A DNA stretch of 64,000 nucleotides. It comes from Anniella stebbinsi (lineage: Eukaryota; Chordata; Lepidosauria; Squamata; Anniellidae). The notes beneath the pieces are model-generated. The model saw nothing but the letters and a program-made list of their open reading frames with translations. It was not told the origin of the DNA and did not search any database. The DNA is taken from positions 14,345,501-14,409,500 of the forward strand of contig JARDYH010000001.1 in assembly GCA_029215795.1 (NCBI GenBank). The letters are read 5' to 3'. Positions 1 through 11,514 of the stretch are shown here, in pieces (within the stretch, counting starts at the first letter, position 1; each line of letters starts with the position of its first letter). Both the position numbers and the translations under genes were made by a program.

Positions 1-429
1 AAAATTGTCACTACATATAATAGTAGTGTAGTGAAAGGGAAAACATTAAGAAATGCTGGATCCCACTGCTTGGTAACATCTTAAATTCTTTAATTGAGTG
101 TTTACACTAAAACATGTGGCATTAACTCCTTACTGAAAAGATCATAAGGCTGGAAGAAATACCGAAGGACAGAAAACCATGAAAAAGTTACAAAGGTTGT
201 TTCCAGAAAGCCATGCAAAGTTTATGAAGTTTGTTTTCAGAAGTTGTTCCTCTAAACAAGAACATGGCAAACAGAAGCTATCCAGAAGTTGATATGTATC
301 CCACAACCACTAATGTGCAGTGTATTTCTTCCACTGCAGAACTCACTGCTATGGGAATCCCCCCATACACATGTACACACACATTTTTTACATCCACTTT
401 CAGTGATTAATTTGAAATTGGCTCAGATT
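1..429. other. AT-rich DNA, no recognised feature
   Basis: No repeat family, coding frame with a domain, or RNA gene is recognisable here. The short open frames have no protein-like features. Confidence 0.6.
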
Positions 430-602
430 TTCAAAATGGTATGTTTTAAGTTGTTGCTGCTCATTTTACATAATATGTTTTTGTAGTTATTATATTTCCA
501 GTTTTATAATGATATGTTTACATGACTTTGTTATAATTATGTTATGTGTGAAACTACCTTGAGAGAACTGTGTGGCCACTAAAGGTAGTATAAATAAACA
601 AG
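430..602 (+). mobile_element. Degenerate LINE 3' tail (L2-like)
   Basis: The stretch ends in a pattern typical of squamate L2-like LINE 3' ends: a run reading like 'tgaaactaccttgagag...', then 'ggtagtataaataaac'. This matches the 'accgcc...gagagc...ggtataaataaata' tail better preserved at 22.9 kb. The upstream part is T/A-rich like such 3' UTRs. No coding part remains. It could also be a chance AT-rich match. Confidence 0.35.
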
Positions 603-1282
603 ACACATTTCTGCTCTAATAACACATATGCTTTTCAAGAAATAAGAAGCTGATCTTGATTTTTTAATAAAAACAATGTCAGTATGTCTAGAGTTTTTAT
701 AACCCGACTCTGCAACATTGGTGGATTGACTTAATTCTAAAGATTCCAGTTGCTCAAATAGATATGTCTTGTACAATGCTTGAAGAAAGAGGTTGAAACT
801 AATTAGCACTTAGCATTATAAAACAGGAAAAAAATTAAATCAAGTGGCATTAATATTAAATCCATAGGCTGTGAAGATACTTCTTTAGTTATGGAGATTT
901 TTGAATGATGGACAATCTAAACCAAACTCATAATGCTATTAGTATTCTCCTATATCCATCTAATAAGCTTATCAGGTTGCTTCTTCATGGTCTATGATAT
1001 TACCTTCTCCCTTTAGCTAATAAATTCTCTAATGTACTCATTGAGTATCTTGTTTGAAATATATGTATACATGTTACAATCTTTTAATTTTATTTATTTT
1101 ATTACCCTCTAGGAAAGCTCAGATTGCAGCTTAGTCTTACAAAAAGTTAATCCACCGACATCCACACACTTGTCCTTACAGTCTTTGGAGAATCATCTAG
1201 ACTGCAAAAACATGTTATTATTAATCAATTTTATCACATTTTTTTACCACACAAAAGTTCCTTATTCTTAATTCATGTATCT
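603..1282. other. AT-rich DNA, no recognised feature
   Basis: Nothing identifiable on either strand apart from short A/T runs. Confidence 0.6.
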
Positions 1283-1417
1283 ACACAGCCACCCTGCAAA
1301 ATAGGTTAGGTTGTGACTTGCCTACAGTGATCCATTAAGCTTCATTATTCAGCAGACATTTGAATTTGGGTCACCTCTATTTCAAATCAACTGAACCACT
1401 GTATTCACCACATTGGT
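1283..1417 (-). mobile_element. Degenerate tRNA-derived SINE
   Basis: Read on the minus strand this resembles the better SINEs at 11.5 and 16.0 kb. Read on the plus strand the order is a 'caccctgcaaaataggttagg' stretch, a 'gcctacagtgatccattaagcttcat' stretch, a decayed B box ('tttgaatttgggtcacc'), and the A-box side ('gaaccactgtattcaccacattgg'). Many mismatches suggest an old copy. A mammalian-type MIR is a less likely alternative. Confidence 0.45.
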
Positions 1418-1616
1418 CTTGTTCTGCTTGCTGACTTGCTAACTTGTTCCAGTTTTCCATCTCTAGCGCCTTATGCTGATAACAAGACTAATGAACACTA
1501 AAACAGTAATATAATGTACTACCATTATCTCAGTCGCATAAAGGAAGTCTTACGGAATTCCAGAGGCTTCTGACTTTGGTGAGCTTCTCTGGTGGATGGA
1601 GTTCCAGAGTTAAGAA

Positions 1617-2022
1617 TATAAGAAGAGCCATACTGGATCAGACCAAGGCTCCATTTATTCTAGCATTCAGTTCACACAGTGGCCAACCAGCTGTCACCCA
1701 TGAACCCACAAGCAAGACACAAGTGCAGCACCACCCTCCCTCCCACGTTCCCTAGCAATTGGTGTACAAACGCTTACTGCCTCTGATACTAGACTTACTG
1801 CCTCTGATACTAGAGTTGAGGGACAGCTATCAATCATAGTTATTTTTCTGCCCTTTTTACAGCTGCCCAAATTAGTACCCATCACTACTTCATATAGTAG
1901 CAAATTCTATAGTTTTACTATGTCCTGCATAAAGAAGTACTTTATCTGTTCTGAATCGCCTACCATTAAGCTTCATTGAATGACCCAGTGTCCTAGTATT
2001 ATTAGAGAGGAAGAAAAACTCC
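1617..2022 (-). mobile_element. CR1 LINE 3' fragment
   Basis: The plus strand reads the complement of the CR1 3' end: 'ataagaagagccatactggatc', 'cacacagtggccaaccagctg', 'gcttactgcctctgatactag', and a terminal part that encodes the CR1 C-terminus on the minus strand. This is the classic 5'-truncated CR1 structure. It holds a small internal duplication: an 'actgcctctgatactaga' unit repeats near 1778-1815. It abuts a second CR1 copy. Confidence 0.8.
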
Positions 2023-2240
2023 TGCTAGATCAGATCAAATGTTTATATAGTCCCAACATCCTGTTTCCCACAATGGCCAATCAGATGCCCATAGGAAGCC
2101 CACAAGCAGGACATGAGGGCAATAGCTCTCTCCTACCCTTGTTCCGAGCAGCTGGTATTCAGAGCTGCCTCTAATCATGGAGGTTGTGCTAGCCTTATTT
2201 TCCATTAATTTGCCCACTCCAAATTCCAAAGTGATAGGAG
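2023..2240 (-). mobile_element. CR1 LINE 3' fragment, second copy, outer part
   Basis: A second CR1 3' end of a different subfamily follows directly: 'gctagatcagatcaaatg', 'atcctgtttcccacaatggcc', 'aagcccacaagcaggacatgag'. Its alignment breaks near 2240 and resumes near 2745, with a reverse transcriptase fragment between. Confidence 0.7.
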
Positions 2241-2744
2241 ACGAAAAAATTGGCTTTAGTCCAGGGTGCTGAACTTTAGATCATTGTTTTGTTCTGGCCC
2301 ACCTGGCTGAAACGTATTCTAAACCAAAAGGGGGCCAACTATTTTCTGTATTCATAGACCTGAAATCTGCTTTTGATTCAATTTTGAGGAACAACTTATG
2401 GGCGAAACTGAAAGTGTTTGCTATTGACAAAAGACCCCTATATTTAATTCAAATTCTTTATCTTCAGACTGAAATTCAAATTAGATGCGGGCCCACCAGC
2501 AGTTTGTCCAAACCAATTCTGTCAACTAGGGGTGTAAGACAGGGTTGTGTGTTAGCCCCATTTTTATTCAATATTTGTTGAGTGATTTATCAACTGCTTT
2601 GAATACCATCGATTCTCATCTTCCAACACCGGCTAATTCAAAGATTCTGATTTTACTTTATGCAGATGATGCTGTTCTAATCTCACAGACCAGGGTTGGC
2701 CTCTTGCTTCCATTGACAGCGTTTACCAGCTACTGCCTTTTGAA
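2240..2744 (+). pseudogene. Non-LTR reverse transcriptase fragment nested in CR1
   Basis: A broken reverse transcriptase palm domain lies on the plus strand. Motif A reads FIDLKSAFDS (from 2351) and motif B GVRQGCVLAP (about 2528-2557), both in one frame. That frame ends at a stop near 2578, and motif C, LYADDAVLIS (about 2656-2685), lies in another frame, so at least one frameshift sits near 2570-2580. Just upstream, TLDHCFVLAHLAE fits the region before motif A. The protein differs clearly from the L2-like RTs elsewhere in the window (LDLSAAFD, YADDTQ). It could belong to the R4 or another non-LTR clade; I cannot decide which. Endonuclease and 3' parts are missing. It is flanked by two parts of one CR1 of opposite orientation. 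Confidence 0.75.
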
Positions 2745-2935
2745 TCCATTGGTGGCTATCACCAGCTTAACTATGTGCTGTATGAAGATGTACTTCCTTT
2801 TGTCTGTCCCTGGATCTCCCACTATTCAGTTTCATTCACTGGTTCTGGGATCTAATATTATATGAGAGAAACTTCTCTCTATCCATTTTATCTATACCAT
2901 GCATAATGTTATAAACCTTGCTTCAGGGGACCCTT
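2745..2935 (-). mobile_element. CR1 LINE 3' fragment, second copy, inner part
   Basis: CR1 homology resumes with 'ttggtggctatcaccagc', then 'tatgaagatgtacttccttt', 'tgtctgtccctggatctcc' and 'taccatgcataatgttataa'. This is the continuation expected after the part ending near 2240, so both belong to one insertion later split by the reverse transcriptase fragment. Confidence 0.7.
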
Positions 2936-4164
2936 ATTTACCTCCCCCCACTGCCCCCCAATACTAAAAGCTGCTGTGGTTCATAAGGAAAGGAGTTGTT
3001 TCTAGCCTTTGCTGTTCTTTTCAGAACTGTACTGTGAGTTCGGTATCACTGTGAAAAATATGAAGCCAATATTAAGGTTGTACTGTTAGCTCTCTAATTC
3101 ATAGGAACATGTTATTAGCCATAGTGAGCGCTGAAATTATTTCATTAATAGTATTTCTTGATCTTTTCTGGGAGGTGGGGTTAGTATGAGCCTTGAAAAA
3201 CTACGCCGAATAACATGACATTAGTAGAGAGAGTGTTGTATATTTTTGTGACCACTCCGTATTTGCAATTTGCTTCCTAGCATGCTAGCACTCACTGCTA
3301 ATCTTTTACAAACATTACAGGAAAGATCAGGTCCAAGGATGTGGCACAAATCACTAAAGACTTTTGAATTTGAAATTCTAAACAGTCAGAATTTGATTTA
3401 GAAGGGAATGAGTACAAAGATCCAACTGTATACATAATAACAAATGGCATAGTAAAGGAAATTGGAAATGTCTTATACTTTCTTATATTATGAGAATGTG
3501 GGAATGTTCCTTTGTGAAAAGACCAGATCTATAGTGGGAAGGGAAACGTTTTTAAAGACTGTGAGTAAGCTGCACAGCTCACAGGCACGGAGGAGAAAAA
3601 TGCAGAAGGTTTTTTGGGAATTGGTCGGGGTAGGGAGGAGAAGAAGCAAAGATGGACATTTATAATCCTAATTCAGCACCACTAACATGGTTATGCTCAG
3701 AGATTCAAACACAGATTTATAAGAGCAGTTTGCCTTGAAGAATGAATCTCTCAGTTTCACTTTTCCCCACAAACATTTTTTTTAATTGCACATCCTTCCC
3801 ATCCCATTTGTGAAGAAATGCACAAAGTTTGGTAAGTTATCAGTAAACAAGCCAGATGACAGTTTTACCAATTCCTAGTCCTGTGCTACCTAGCCTAGGC
3901 CTTACATGACAGGTTTGGAATCCTTATATCTCCATAAACTTGGTGTGTTTCAAATACCCTATGGCCATCAAATGGCCATCATTTTACAGCTCCCTGCGGC
4001 AATCTGTTTCCTTGCAAAATAAAAAAGAAATATGAATTCATAGATTGCAACTCACCTTGAGTTCTTATGATAGGGGTAAGGTTGTCATAGCAATAATATT
4101 CTCAACCATGCAATAACCATTTTTTGCTTCATATACAAACCTATATGCACATACATTTCCTGAG
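2936..4164. other. Unique DNA, no recognised feature
   Basis: No repeat or gene signal stands out. Confidence 0.55.
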
Positions 4165-4325
4165 TAGAGTACACTCTTTTGCATTCTTCAGATGCAAAAG
4201 ATCCCAGGTTCAATCTCTGGCATCACCAGTGAAAAGGATCAGGTAATAGGTAATAGGACAGACCTGTGTCTGAGATACTGGAAAGTTGCTTCCGGAATAG
4301 ACAGTACTGGATAGATGGCCTTAAA
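4165..4325 (+). mobile_element. Degenerate tRNA-derived SINE
   Basis: A tRNA-like head (a decayed 'agagtacactcttttgcat' A-box side, then 'atcccaggttcaatctctgg' as B box) is followed by 'aaaaggatcaggtaatagg', 'gacctgtgtctgagatactgg' and 'gacagtactggatagatgg'. This order is typical of a squamate SINE; the copy at 43.9 kb has the same layout. A small 'ggtaatag' duplication is present. No target duplication was found. Confidence 0.6.
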
Positions 4326-6589
4326 ATTTTTTTAAAAAAACTCATATGCATTAAATATGTAAAACTAAGCGCTTTGCCTTGTTTATTTGTTATAGGATGC
4401 TATGAACGAATAATAGACAAGGTTTCCAATTGTCATTTTACTGAGATTTTTTTTAGATATATTACGTACAAAAACTAAAGTAGCTAAATCCAAGATATGT
4501 TAAACTTGTTCCATATTTAACTCAAGATGTGTTACTTGAAATGTTTCCAAAGGAATGCATTGGCAGAAAAATCTATTTGACAGTATCCCTGGGGGAGTTT
4601 GGCCTTCATCAAATGTTTACAGTAGATTGGGAGCCCTCGACACTGCCGGCATATTGCTGGGAGCTCAAGAGACGATGCCCAGAGTAGAACCTTGGTTCAA
4701 TGCTTATAGGGGAGGGGGGAGTGTGAAGACTTTGGGGCTGAAAGGTTCATTAGGTCATCCTCTAAGTGCTGTCAGTCAGCTCAAGCAGACAGATGAGCAG
4801 GAGAGAAAACTGTATTGAGACTTAAGTTGAGACTTGTAGCATGAATCCTCTACTGTTACAGCTCTTTGGTTCTCAAGTAGTTTAGTTTTTCAAGACTTGT
4901 GGATAATCTTTAAATTGGAATTGCATGACTGATAATTTAACTATAAATTAACACGTTTCAGTATGGAATTTTGATTGCAAAGCTTGTCTTTAGTAGGATT
5001 TGCGTATATACTATAAACTTATGTTAATTGGTTATATCTTGTTTTTTAAAAAGCAATAGAATTATGACTTCCAAGCAGTCTAATGGATTCAAACACATTG
5101 TTTTTGGTCGCTTAGGAAATCATCAAATTAGAACATAAATTATAGTCTAAGTATTTGTATTTGGTTGTTTTTATACTTACATTTGTTAGCTATCCTGAAG
5201 GTACTCAGTTTCTTTCCTCCTTGGCCATGACCATGTCTCAGAATACAGTGATTTAAAGCAGTCTCTTTATGCCTAAGTCTGCTTTATTTTCAAGTGTCAT
5301 CCATTACAATAAGCATCTTGAAAAGGACGCTGACCAAAATGTTCATTCCCTGCCCTACTGAATGACACCTGGACATAAAATAAACTTATGTATAATGGAA
5401 TAGATGATCTAAGCCTTCTGTTTGAGCAGAGTGCAGTTATATGAATATTTATTAACTACTGAATGAAAATGGTTCCTAATACTAAGGGACATCTATATCA
5501 CAGGAAATAAAGACTTGTCACTTGGGATAGCCCTATTTTGCTTGAGTAGCTGGAAACATAAAATGTCTGAACAGTAGATGGTATTAATTAAAGAACTCGT
5601 GTGTGCAGAATTTTGTGGACTCTGCAGGTCCCACACTGCAGGGGGCTGTAAAGGGAGAAAATCTTTTTTATCTGTCTCAAGTATGCTTGAAAGGGGATGA
5701 AAAAACATATCTACCTTGTTCGAAAATGTGTATAGTAGGGAGACCACTGGTATATGCCAAATCAGCTTTTTTACCTTTATTATCGTAGCACTATAAGCTG
5801 TTTTATTATAACAAGTAAGTTGTTTCTTCACAGTTCAGGTGCATTGCATGTTTTCTAATACACTTGTATGATTTGTTTAATTGCAGGACTTTATCAGAAG
5901 TTTACTGTTGCTTTTCCCTTTGATATTTCAGTGGGTAGAATAATACATGGAAACACCTTTGCATTTGTTAAAGAGATGAACTTTGAAAGGTCTTAAGAAT
6001 ACTGCATTTTTTAAGAGATTAAGTGCTCCTGTTCAAATGATCTAAGGTCAGTGGCTTTTGCTAAGCACAGGAGACTTGACACAGAAACCTCAGGCTCAGT
6101 GTTTTCACTGTTTCCTGGGCATGAATGTTGTTGAATGTTATGCAACAAGAAGCCAACCCATGTGGCCTGAATATGATCTTCAGTCCTGCTTTTGTGTTCA
6201 TCTATGACTGCTTCTGTCTCTCAAGAAGCATGACTTCCTATTGGGATAAGTGGACTAGGATTGCTGAAGAAAGCATTCTAAAATATCCCTTGATTTTAGT
6301 TGGTTTCATCAGTTATACAATGGGAAAATACCAAATGCTTATCAAAGTTTCTACAAGCCGTGTCTCTACATTTGGCTTTATTGTCCATGGCAAAAAAGCA
6401 CCCACACATCCACATTGATGCAAATTATGCCTCTTTTGCAGTATACTCAAGAATATGGAAATGTAACCTTGTGTTTGTAAAGCTAGCAGCTTATGTGACA
6501 AATACACCTTGCTATGTAACATTGTAGTTTTATAGGAGAGCATAACACAATGGACACTCTAAGAAACTGTCTTTGTAAGGGAGAAAAAG
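4326..6589. other. Unique DNA, no recognised feature
   Basis: Mostly AT-rich. A more GC-balanced patch at about 4560-4830 contains an 87-codon open frame with no recognisable domain, and I do not call it a gene. Open frames at 5493-5831 and 6125-6543 overlap on opposite strands and look like chance frames. Confidence 0.5.
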
Positions 6590-6615
6590 GTGTGTGTGTG
6601 TGTGTGTGTGTGTGT
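6590..6615. repeat. (TG)12 microsatellite
   Basis: An uninterrupted TG repeat visible directly in the sequence. Confidence 0.95.
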
Positions 6616-7789
6616 TTTGCTGAGTACAGCTCCTTTTGATTCCTTTATAATCCAGGCCATCTGTGGATATTATTTTGTTGGAGAAGAAAGGGATGAGCTG
6701 CTTCAAAAATGTATGGTGTTGCTTCAGTCTTGTGAAGGAATGAGTTGAAATCAATCACTAAACTGAAAAGGGAGGCTTCACAAATCAGAGCATCACAGAA
6801 GATTGTCTGGTTTCGGATAACACACTTGTACAACGTTCGCATAACCCACGTTCACTGGTTTTGCACAACATGACAACTCCTGAGTGGGGATTGTGTGTTC
6901 AAAATGGCAGCTGCACACATTGCAGCCTTACCATGAGTTAAGAGGCTGTTGTGTCATGCAAACAGCTGCGTTGTGTGTACTTTACAGAATTCAGTAGACA
7001 AAGGGGTACTCCCTGGCAAGCAGGGGAGCACTTGCCAATGAATGATTTAGGCCATTACTTGAAGCTATTGCTGAGCCAGCTTTCTCTCTGCAATCCTACT
7101 CATCTAACATCTGATGTGCTAGAAAGCAGAGGTTACATAATAGACAAAATCATGTTTGTCAGTCTAATGATGAATGACAACCCATTTTACAAGAAGGGCT
7201 AGTGCTTCAGCAGAAAGTATAAATGATCAACGACTTTGCATTGTCAGCACTAAGTATTTAGCACTTTGTGGGTGGGTGTGTTCACAGTGCTTGCCCATAA
7301 TGTGTCTTCTTCTACTATCAAACTTAAGAATGTTGCAATTCACATGCAAAAGAGAATAAAAAGAACCTTAAGAAAATTTGTATTCTGAGCCATGGCCATG
7401 GAAAGAAATTACTAGCTGTAGAGTTAGAATTATTTCAGTGGAACAGACAGTACAACCTTTCCTTACATGGTCACTGGATTCTACATTTCAGTGCTGATCA
7501 TGACACAGAATTTGATGAAGTGAATTAACTCAAGAGTTTTCTGAATGTGTATCTCAGAATTGCTGAACTGGTAGAACTTCCATTTATGTTGCTGCATTAT
7601 GTAATTTATTCTCCTCAAGGTATTTCTGCAAATCATTCAGTCTCTGTACAGACAACAGCATTTCTTGTGTATCCCATGAAGCACTACTGTCAGCTGGAGA
7701 GAAACATGGGATGAGTGGGACATTGCTCTTCATATCGTTATTATATAAATATTTCTAAAGCACTCTGAGAGGTTATCCTCGACCACTTG
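6616..7789. other. Mostly unique DNA, possible MITE remnant
   Basis: At about 6836-6972 'cataacccacgttcactgg' and 'ggctgttgtgtcatgcaaac' resemble the termini of the 'cataacacaacaaccca' MITE group better seen at 13.2 kb. The match is weak. The rest shows nothing identifiable. Confidence 0.35.
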
Positions 7790-8440
7790 CTGCTGCTCCC
7801 CTGTCTTGCCTTTACTATTTAGGCACCACAGTACCACAGCCCAGCAACCTGGCATCCAGATAACTTCTTTATACTGCTGCCACCAGTACCTTCCTCAGGT
7901 ACACCCACAGACCACACCAGAAGATGGAATTAACAAGAATTTATTAATAGGAAATTGTGTGTCAACAAGCTTAATGGTTACTTCAGTTCAATTGCGTATC
8001 AGTTACAAGATTTCAATGCTTATTGGTTTCAGTCAGAACTCTTATACTTTAACAAACTGTTCTTTATTTAATCTATGCTCTAAAATCTTATCTCAATCTC
8101 TCAATCAAACACTCTTCTCATCTAATAATCTTGCTTCAGACTCTCTCTCTCTCTCTCTCTCTCTCTCAATACTCTCAATTCTATCAAACCCCTTTCATTG
8201 TCTCAAAAATCCCCCTCAAATCTCCCCCCAATCATCCTTGTCAGCTCTCTCTGTCATACACATACATACACTCCACTCGCTCTTTAGCTCCTCCCTCCTC
8301 CAACCAATCCAGGCAATCTAAACAACTAGCCAATCAGCACTCACTTTCCATTCAGGCACACAGCCAGCCAATCCAGGCACTCCATACTTACCTAGACCTT
8401 TCACTACAAACAGTAAGTACGTTTCAGCCTAGTTATTTAC
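7790..8440 (-). mobile_element. Possible LTR / endogenous retrovirus remnant
   Basis: Read on the minus strand, this pyrimidine-rich block contains two or three 'gattggctgg/gattggttgg' boxes like CCAAT-type U3 elements (8305-8375), a long GA-rich tract, and an AATAAA-type signal (complement 'aatttattaatagg' near 7938) followed by about 130 bases. That order resembles U3-R-U5 of an old retroviral LTR. No gag, pol or env similarity and no clear primer binding site are visible. It may simply be a low-complexity region. The open frames across it (7806-8553, rich in S, L and Q) come from the CT repeats and are not genes. Confidence 0.3.
8141..8167. repeat. (CT)13 microsatellite
   Basis: An uninterrupted CT repeat, set in a wider polypyrimidine tract from about 8040 to 8300. 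Confidence 0.95.
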
Positions 8441-8689
8441 TTTACCTGTTATTATTTTTGCTTCCTTTTCAAGATATAAACAAATGCATATCACAAACGA
8501 ACTTTGCAATATATTTACAACTACAAACAGTAGAACATCACGCTTCCACCTAAAATTAATAATGTATTCTTCTCTCAGAACAAAAGCTTACGTCAAATAC
8601 AAAAGTGATGACAGATTGCATTGGCTTAATTTTCTCTGTAATAGAACGAGCCTGATCTGTTTCACATCTAAGCTCTTTTAAAGGATTTT

Positions 8690-8940
8690 TCTCAAAGCAC
8701 TTCACAATATAATTAAAATTATAATAAAAGCAATAAACAAAATAAGAAAAAATATTAACTCAGCAACCAGTTTAACTAGTAAAAAACCCAGAATTAAAAC
8801 AACAAATCTAAAACCCCTGGGTTGTAGGGCAGGGAATAAACAGAATTTCACCAGGCATGAAAAATATTCTAAGCCTCCACCAAATCACCTCTCACTTCAC
8901 TACCAACAGCAGTAGGTCCTGTATAAGGGCCTATAAGCTG
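8690..8940 (-). mobile_element. L2-like LINE 3' UTR remnant
   Basis: The pattern 'caaagcacttcacaatataa', an A-rich segment with many 'aataaa' and 'aaaaccc' words, then 'ttcaccaggcatgaaaaat' matches the minus-strand layout of the L2-like 3' end preserved at 58.7-59.0 kb. Diverged; the terminal tail is not intact. Confidence 0.45.
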
Positions 8941-8984
8941 TTCTTAAAATGGGGGCAGCCACAAAAGTAAGAGCAGGAGCCTTG

Positions 8985-9245
8985 AAGTAGCCCATTAACA
9001 GTTAGCACGTTGACATCCGACTGAGTAGCCTCACAACTCACAACACAACAACCGACACTCAGCCGTGAGTTTGGGTTGTGATATTGTGAACCCAAACTAT
9101 GAGTGTTAACCAGAAACAAACCAGAGTTCACAACATCAACAAGCAATAGCAACAAATCATATATTCTCTTAACAACCCAGAGTTAAACCATAGTGCAGGG
9201 TTTGCACTTAATGACAACCTACAATTCATACTCTGGGTTGTTCAG
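8985..9245. repeat. Degenerate MITE with 'acaaccca' ends
   Basis: The stretch is rich in 'cacaacacaacaacc', 'tgggttgtgatattg' and 'acaacccagagttaaacc' words that recur in complementary orientation, and ends with 'actctgggttgttcagg'. This is the vocabulary of the foldback MITE at 13.19-13.41 kb. The boundaries are uncertain. Confidence 0.4.
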
Positions 9246-9918
9246 GCCTAACTCTTTTAGATGGAGCAAAATTTGAATCTACTATTTTTCGTGTCAGGGC
9301 TGGCAGCTGATAAACCACTTGAATTAAAATAAATATTACAATACCCAATGCATGTACTGTTCTTAAGTTATTTGATGAAGATATAACTCTCTCTCTCCCT
9401 CTCTTTGTTTAGAAAATTATTTTAAACTCATTTCCAGTCAGAAGATAACAAAGATTACTTATACAATTGGCACCAGAAGTTTAAAAAAACTGTGAAAATG
9501 TTTTTAGAGATAAAATCTGCATTGAAGTGTATTTGTATAAGGAGTTTGTCGAGCAGAATAATTAATTTTTTTGCGCATAAGAGGGGAAATTATTCAAATA
9601 GCTGCTTACAACTCCAAGCAACTTGGGCATTAAATTTTTGTTTGTTATTTTGTTTTTGAAAGGGGAAAATGCTGAATTTAACTGGGATCTCATTTTGTAA
9701 TGCAACCAGTGGAAAACAATTGATTTCTCATATACTGCAGTAGTAAAGGATACTAAGTGGAGCCAGTGAGTTGCTGTACTGCATGTTTCCTCAGAGGCCA
9801 AAGCAATCCACAGAAGAGGTCAGCAGGACACGCCTGCATAGCTGTAATGGTTCTCTGTACCATTTTTCTGTTGTGACTTTGGCTCCTGAAAGGTGAAACT
9901 TAAAAATAAATAAATAAA

Positions 9919-9945
9919 CACACACACACACACACACACACACAC
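9919..9945. repeat. (CA)13 microsatellite
   Basis: A CA repeat directly after a short AAAT repeat (9903-9917). Confidence 0.95.
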
Positions 9946-10046
9946 CAGCATCTGACAAAAGCAGCTGCAGACAACAAGGGGAAGAGTTTGGCCAAATTAC
10001 CAGACTCTGAGAAACATCTTTAAAACAAAGAGCCCGCTCTCCTCCT

Positions 10047-10057
10047 CCCCCCCCCCC
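10047..10057. repeat. C11 homopolymer
   Basis: A run of eleven C in a TCCTCC-rich context. Confidence 0.9.
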
Positions 10058-11514
10058 ACAAAAACCCTTTACATTGCCAATGACAAATAAAAGCTGAAAG
10101 TTTGCTTTGCCTGTTGTCATTCATTGCCATTCATATTTAGAAAGCAGACTGCTGTGATAATTGATTTGATGGTCCAGCTTGAGTGGAAGCACTTCTGGGC
10201 ATAGCAGGCCTCAGAGATGCCAAAAAAGAAGAAAAGGTGGGAAATAATGCACTACTTTCTCCTTAGAGGCATGTGGCCCAGTTTCCAGAGAAGAAAAACA
10301 TGCTTTAGAAGACGGGGGTTGTGGGGGGGAGAGAAATCCTTAAGAACTCTGTAATAAAATACAAAAATGACCATATACCCTCAGTCGGATAAAAATAGGC
10401 ATTCAAACAGAGACAATGAGAGTACATATTTTACTGGCAGGTGAATAATGGAAGAATGCTGTGGAAATAATCTGATTTTTAACGGGCCTAGTCCATGGGA
10501 GCACCTTTTTTCTTTTTCTTTTTTCTTTTTTGCTATTCTTTGTGGAAGGACAAAACTGGTTCCCCTTTTATAAAGGCTTTTAACTTTTCTTAAAGCTGTT
10601 CAGAATGGAATTAATAGCTGAGAAGCTAGGGGTGTGGGGGTGGGAAATAAAACAATAATTGAGTTTGAAAGGCAATGTACATGCCCAGGATTATATGAGC
10701 ACCTATTGAGTTTATTTACTTGGAGCAATATTTGATAATGAAGCTTGTCTTTATTTGTGTCTAGAGGGTGGTGTTCACCCTTACCCCCTGCTGATATGAA
10801 TAGCTTTAAAAGCTAAAATGCCAGATGAGGAGAAAACAGATAAAATAGGCACTCAATTCAGTGCTGACCTCTTAATCACAATGGGTAGCTCAACCGTTTG
10901 CCCTGTCATCAATTCAGAGAATGTAGCAAAACCAGATAAAAGATGTGAGCTGTCACAACACAAATTTTAATCGGAATCTGTTTTTCTTCAGAAAGAAAAA
11001 GGTGTTATTTTCTCGTAGCAGTAATGCGGTCTTTTAACTCTGCTGAGATTTCTTTGTCTTTGTCCAATATAAAGTTGGAGTTGAGCAGAAAAGACTGAGG
11101 TAGGGGGTGCAGGAAGGCTCACAAACTGAGGTAATACAAGTCTATGAATTCATTGACCCAAGTTCAAATGTAAATACTACTACTACTTAAGCTACATGTT
11201 TTTGACTGCTATAGAAAGGGGATAATAAGCATTGTGAGCAACCCAAATATCTAAAAGAAACTGAAGAAAAGAAGCCCTGTAAGAGCTTTTAAGAAAGATG
11301 GTGCACTTTTTATCTTTGATATTTTTCCCAAAATTAGAACCTATAAAATGAACAAAGTCCCCCCGCCCCATTAGGGAGCTCTATGGAAGCCAGAAGTATT
11401 GCTAGCTACAAGAAAACATGGTGACTCTAATACAGAGATTTATTCTCATTCATGTTCCTTAGTGATCTTCAACATCAATAATGCCCACTTGACTTCTCAA
11501 TGCATTAAATCCAG

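Larger units (their letters stand above)
9246..11505. other. Unique DNA with candidate conserved noncoding element
   Basis: No repeat or coding signal outside the CA repeat and C run listed separately. From about 10680 to 11100 the DNA has balanced composition, few simple repeats and a dense mix of AT-rich words and short GC words, as often seen in vertebrate enhancers. This is an impression only; there is no alignment behind it. Confidence 0.35.

Noticed and set aside
5493..5831. 112-codon minus-strand open frame
   Set aside because: No domain, with an overlapping frame on the other strand. Probably chance.
7806..8553. Two overlapping open frames of 171 and 140 codons
   Set aside because: They are rich in S, L and Q because of CT-repeat and polypyrimidine DNA, with no domain and overlapping frames.
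8985..9245. Satellite DNA
   Set aside because: Words recur but without regular tandem spacing. A MITE remnant fits better.
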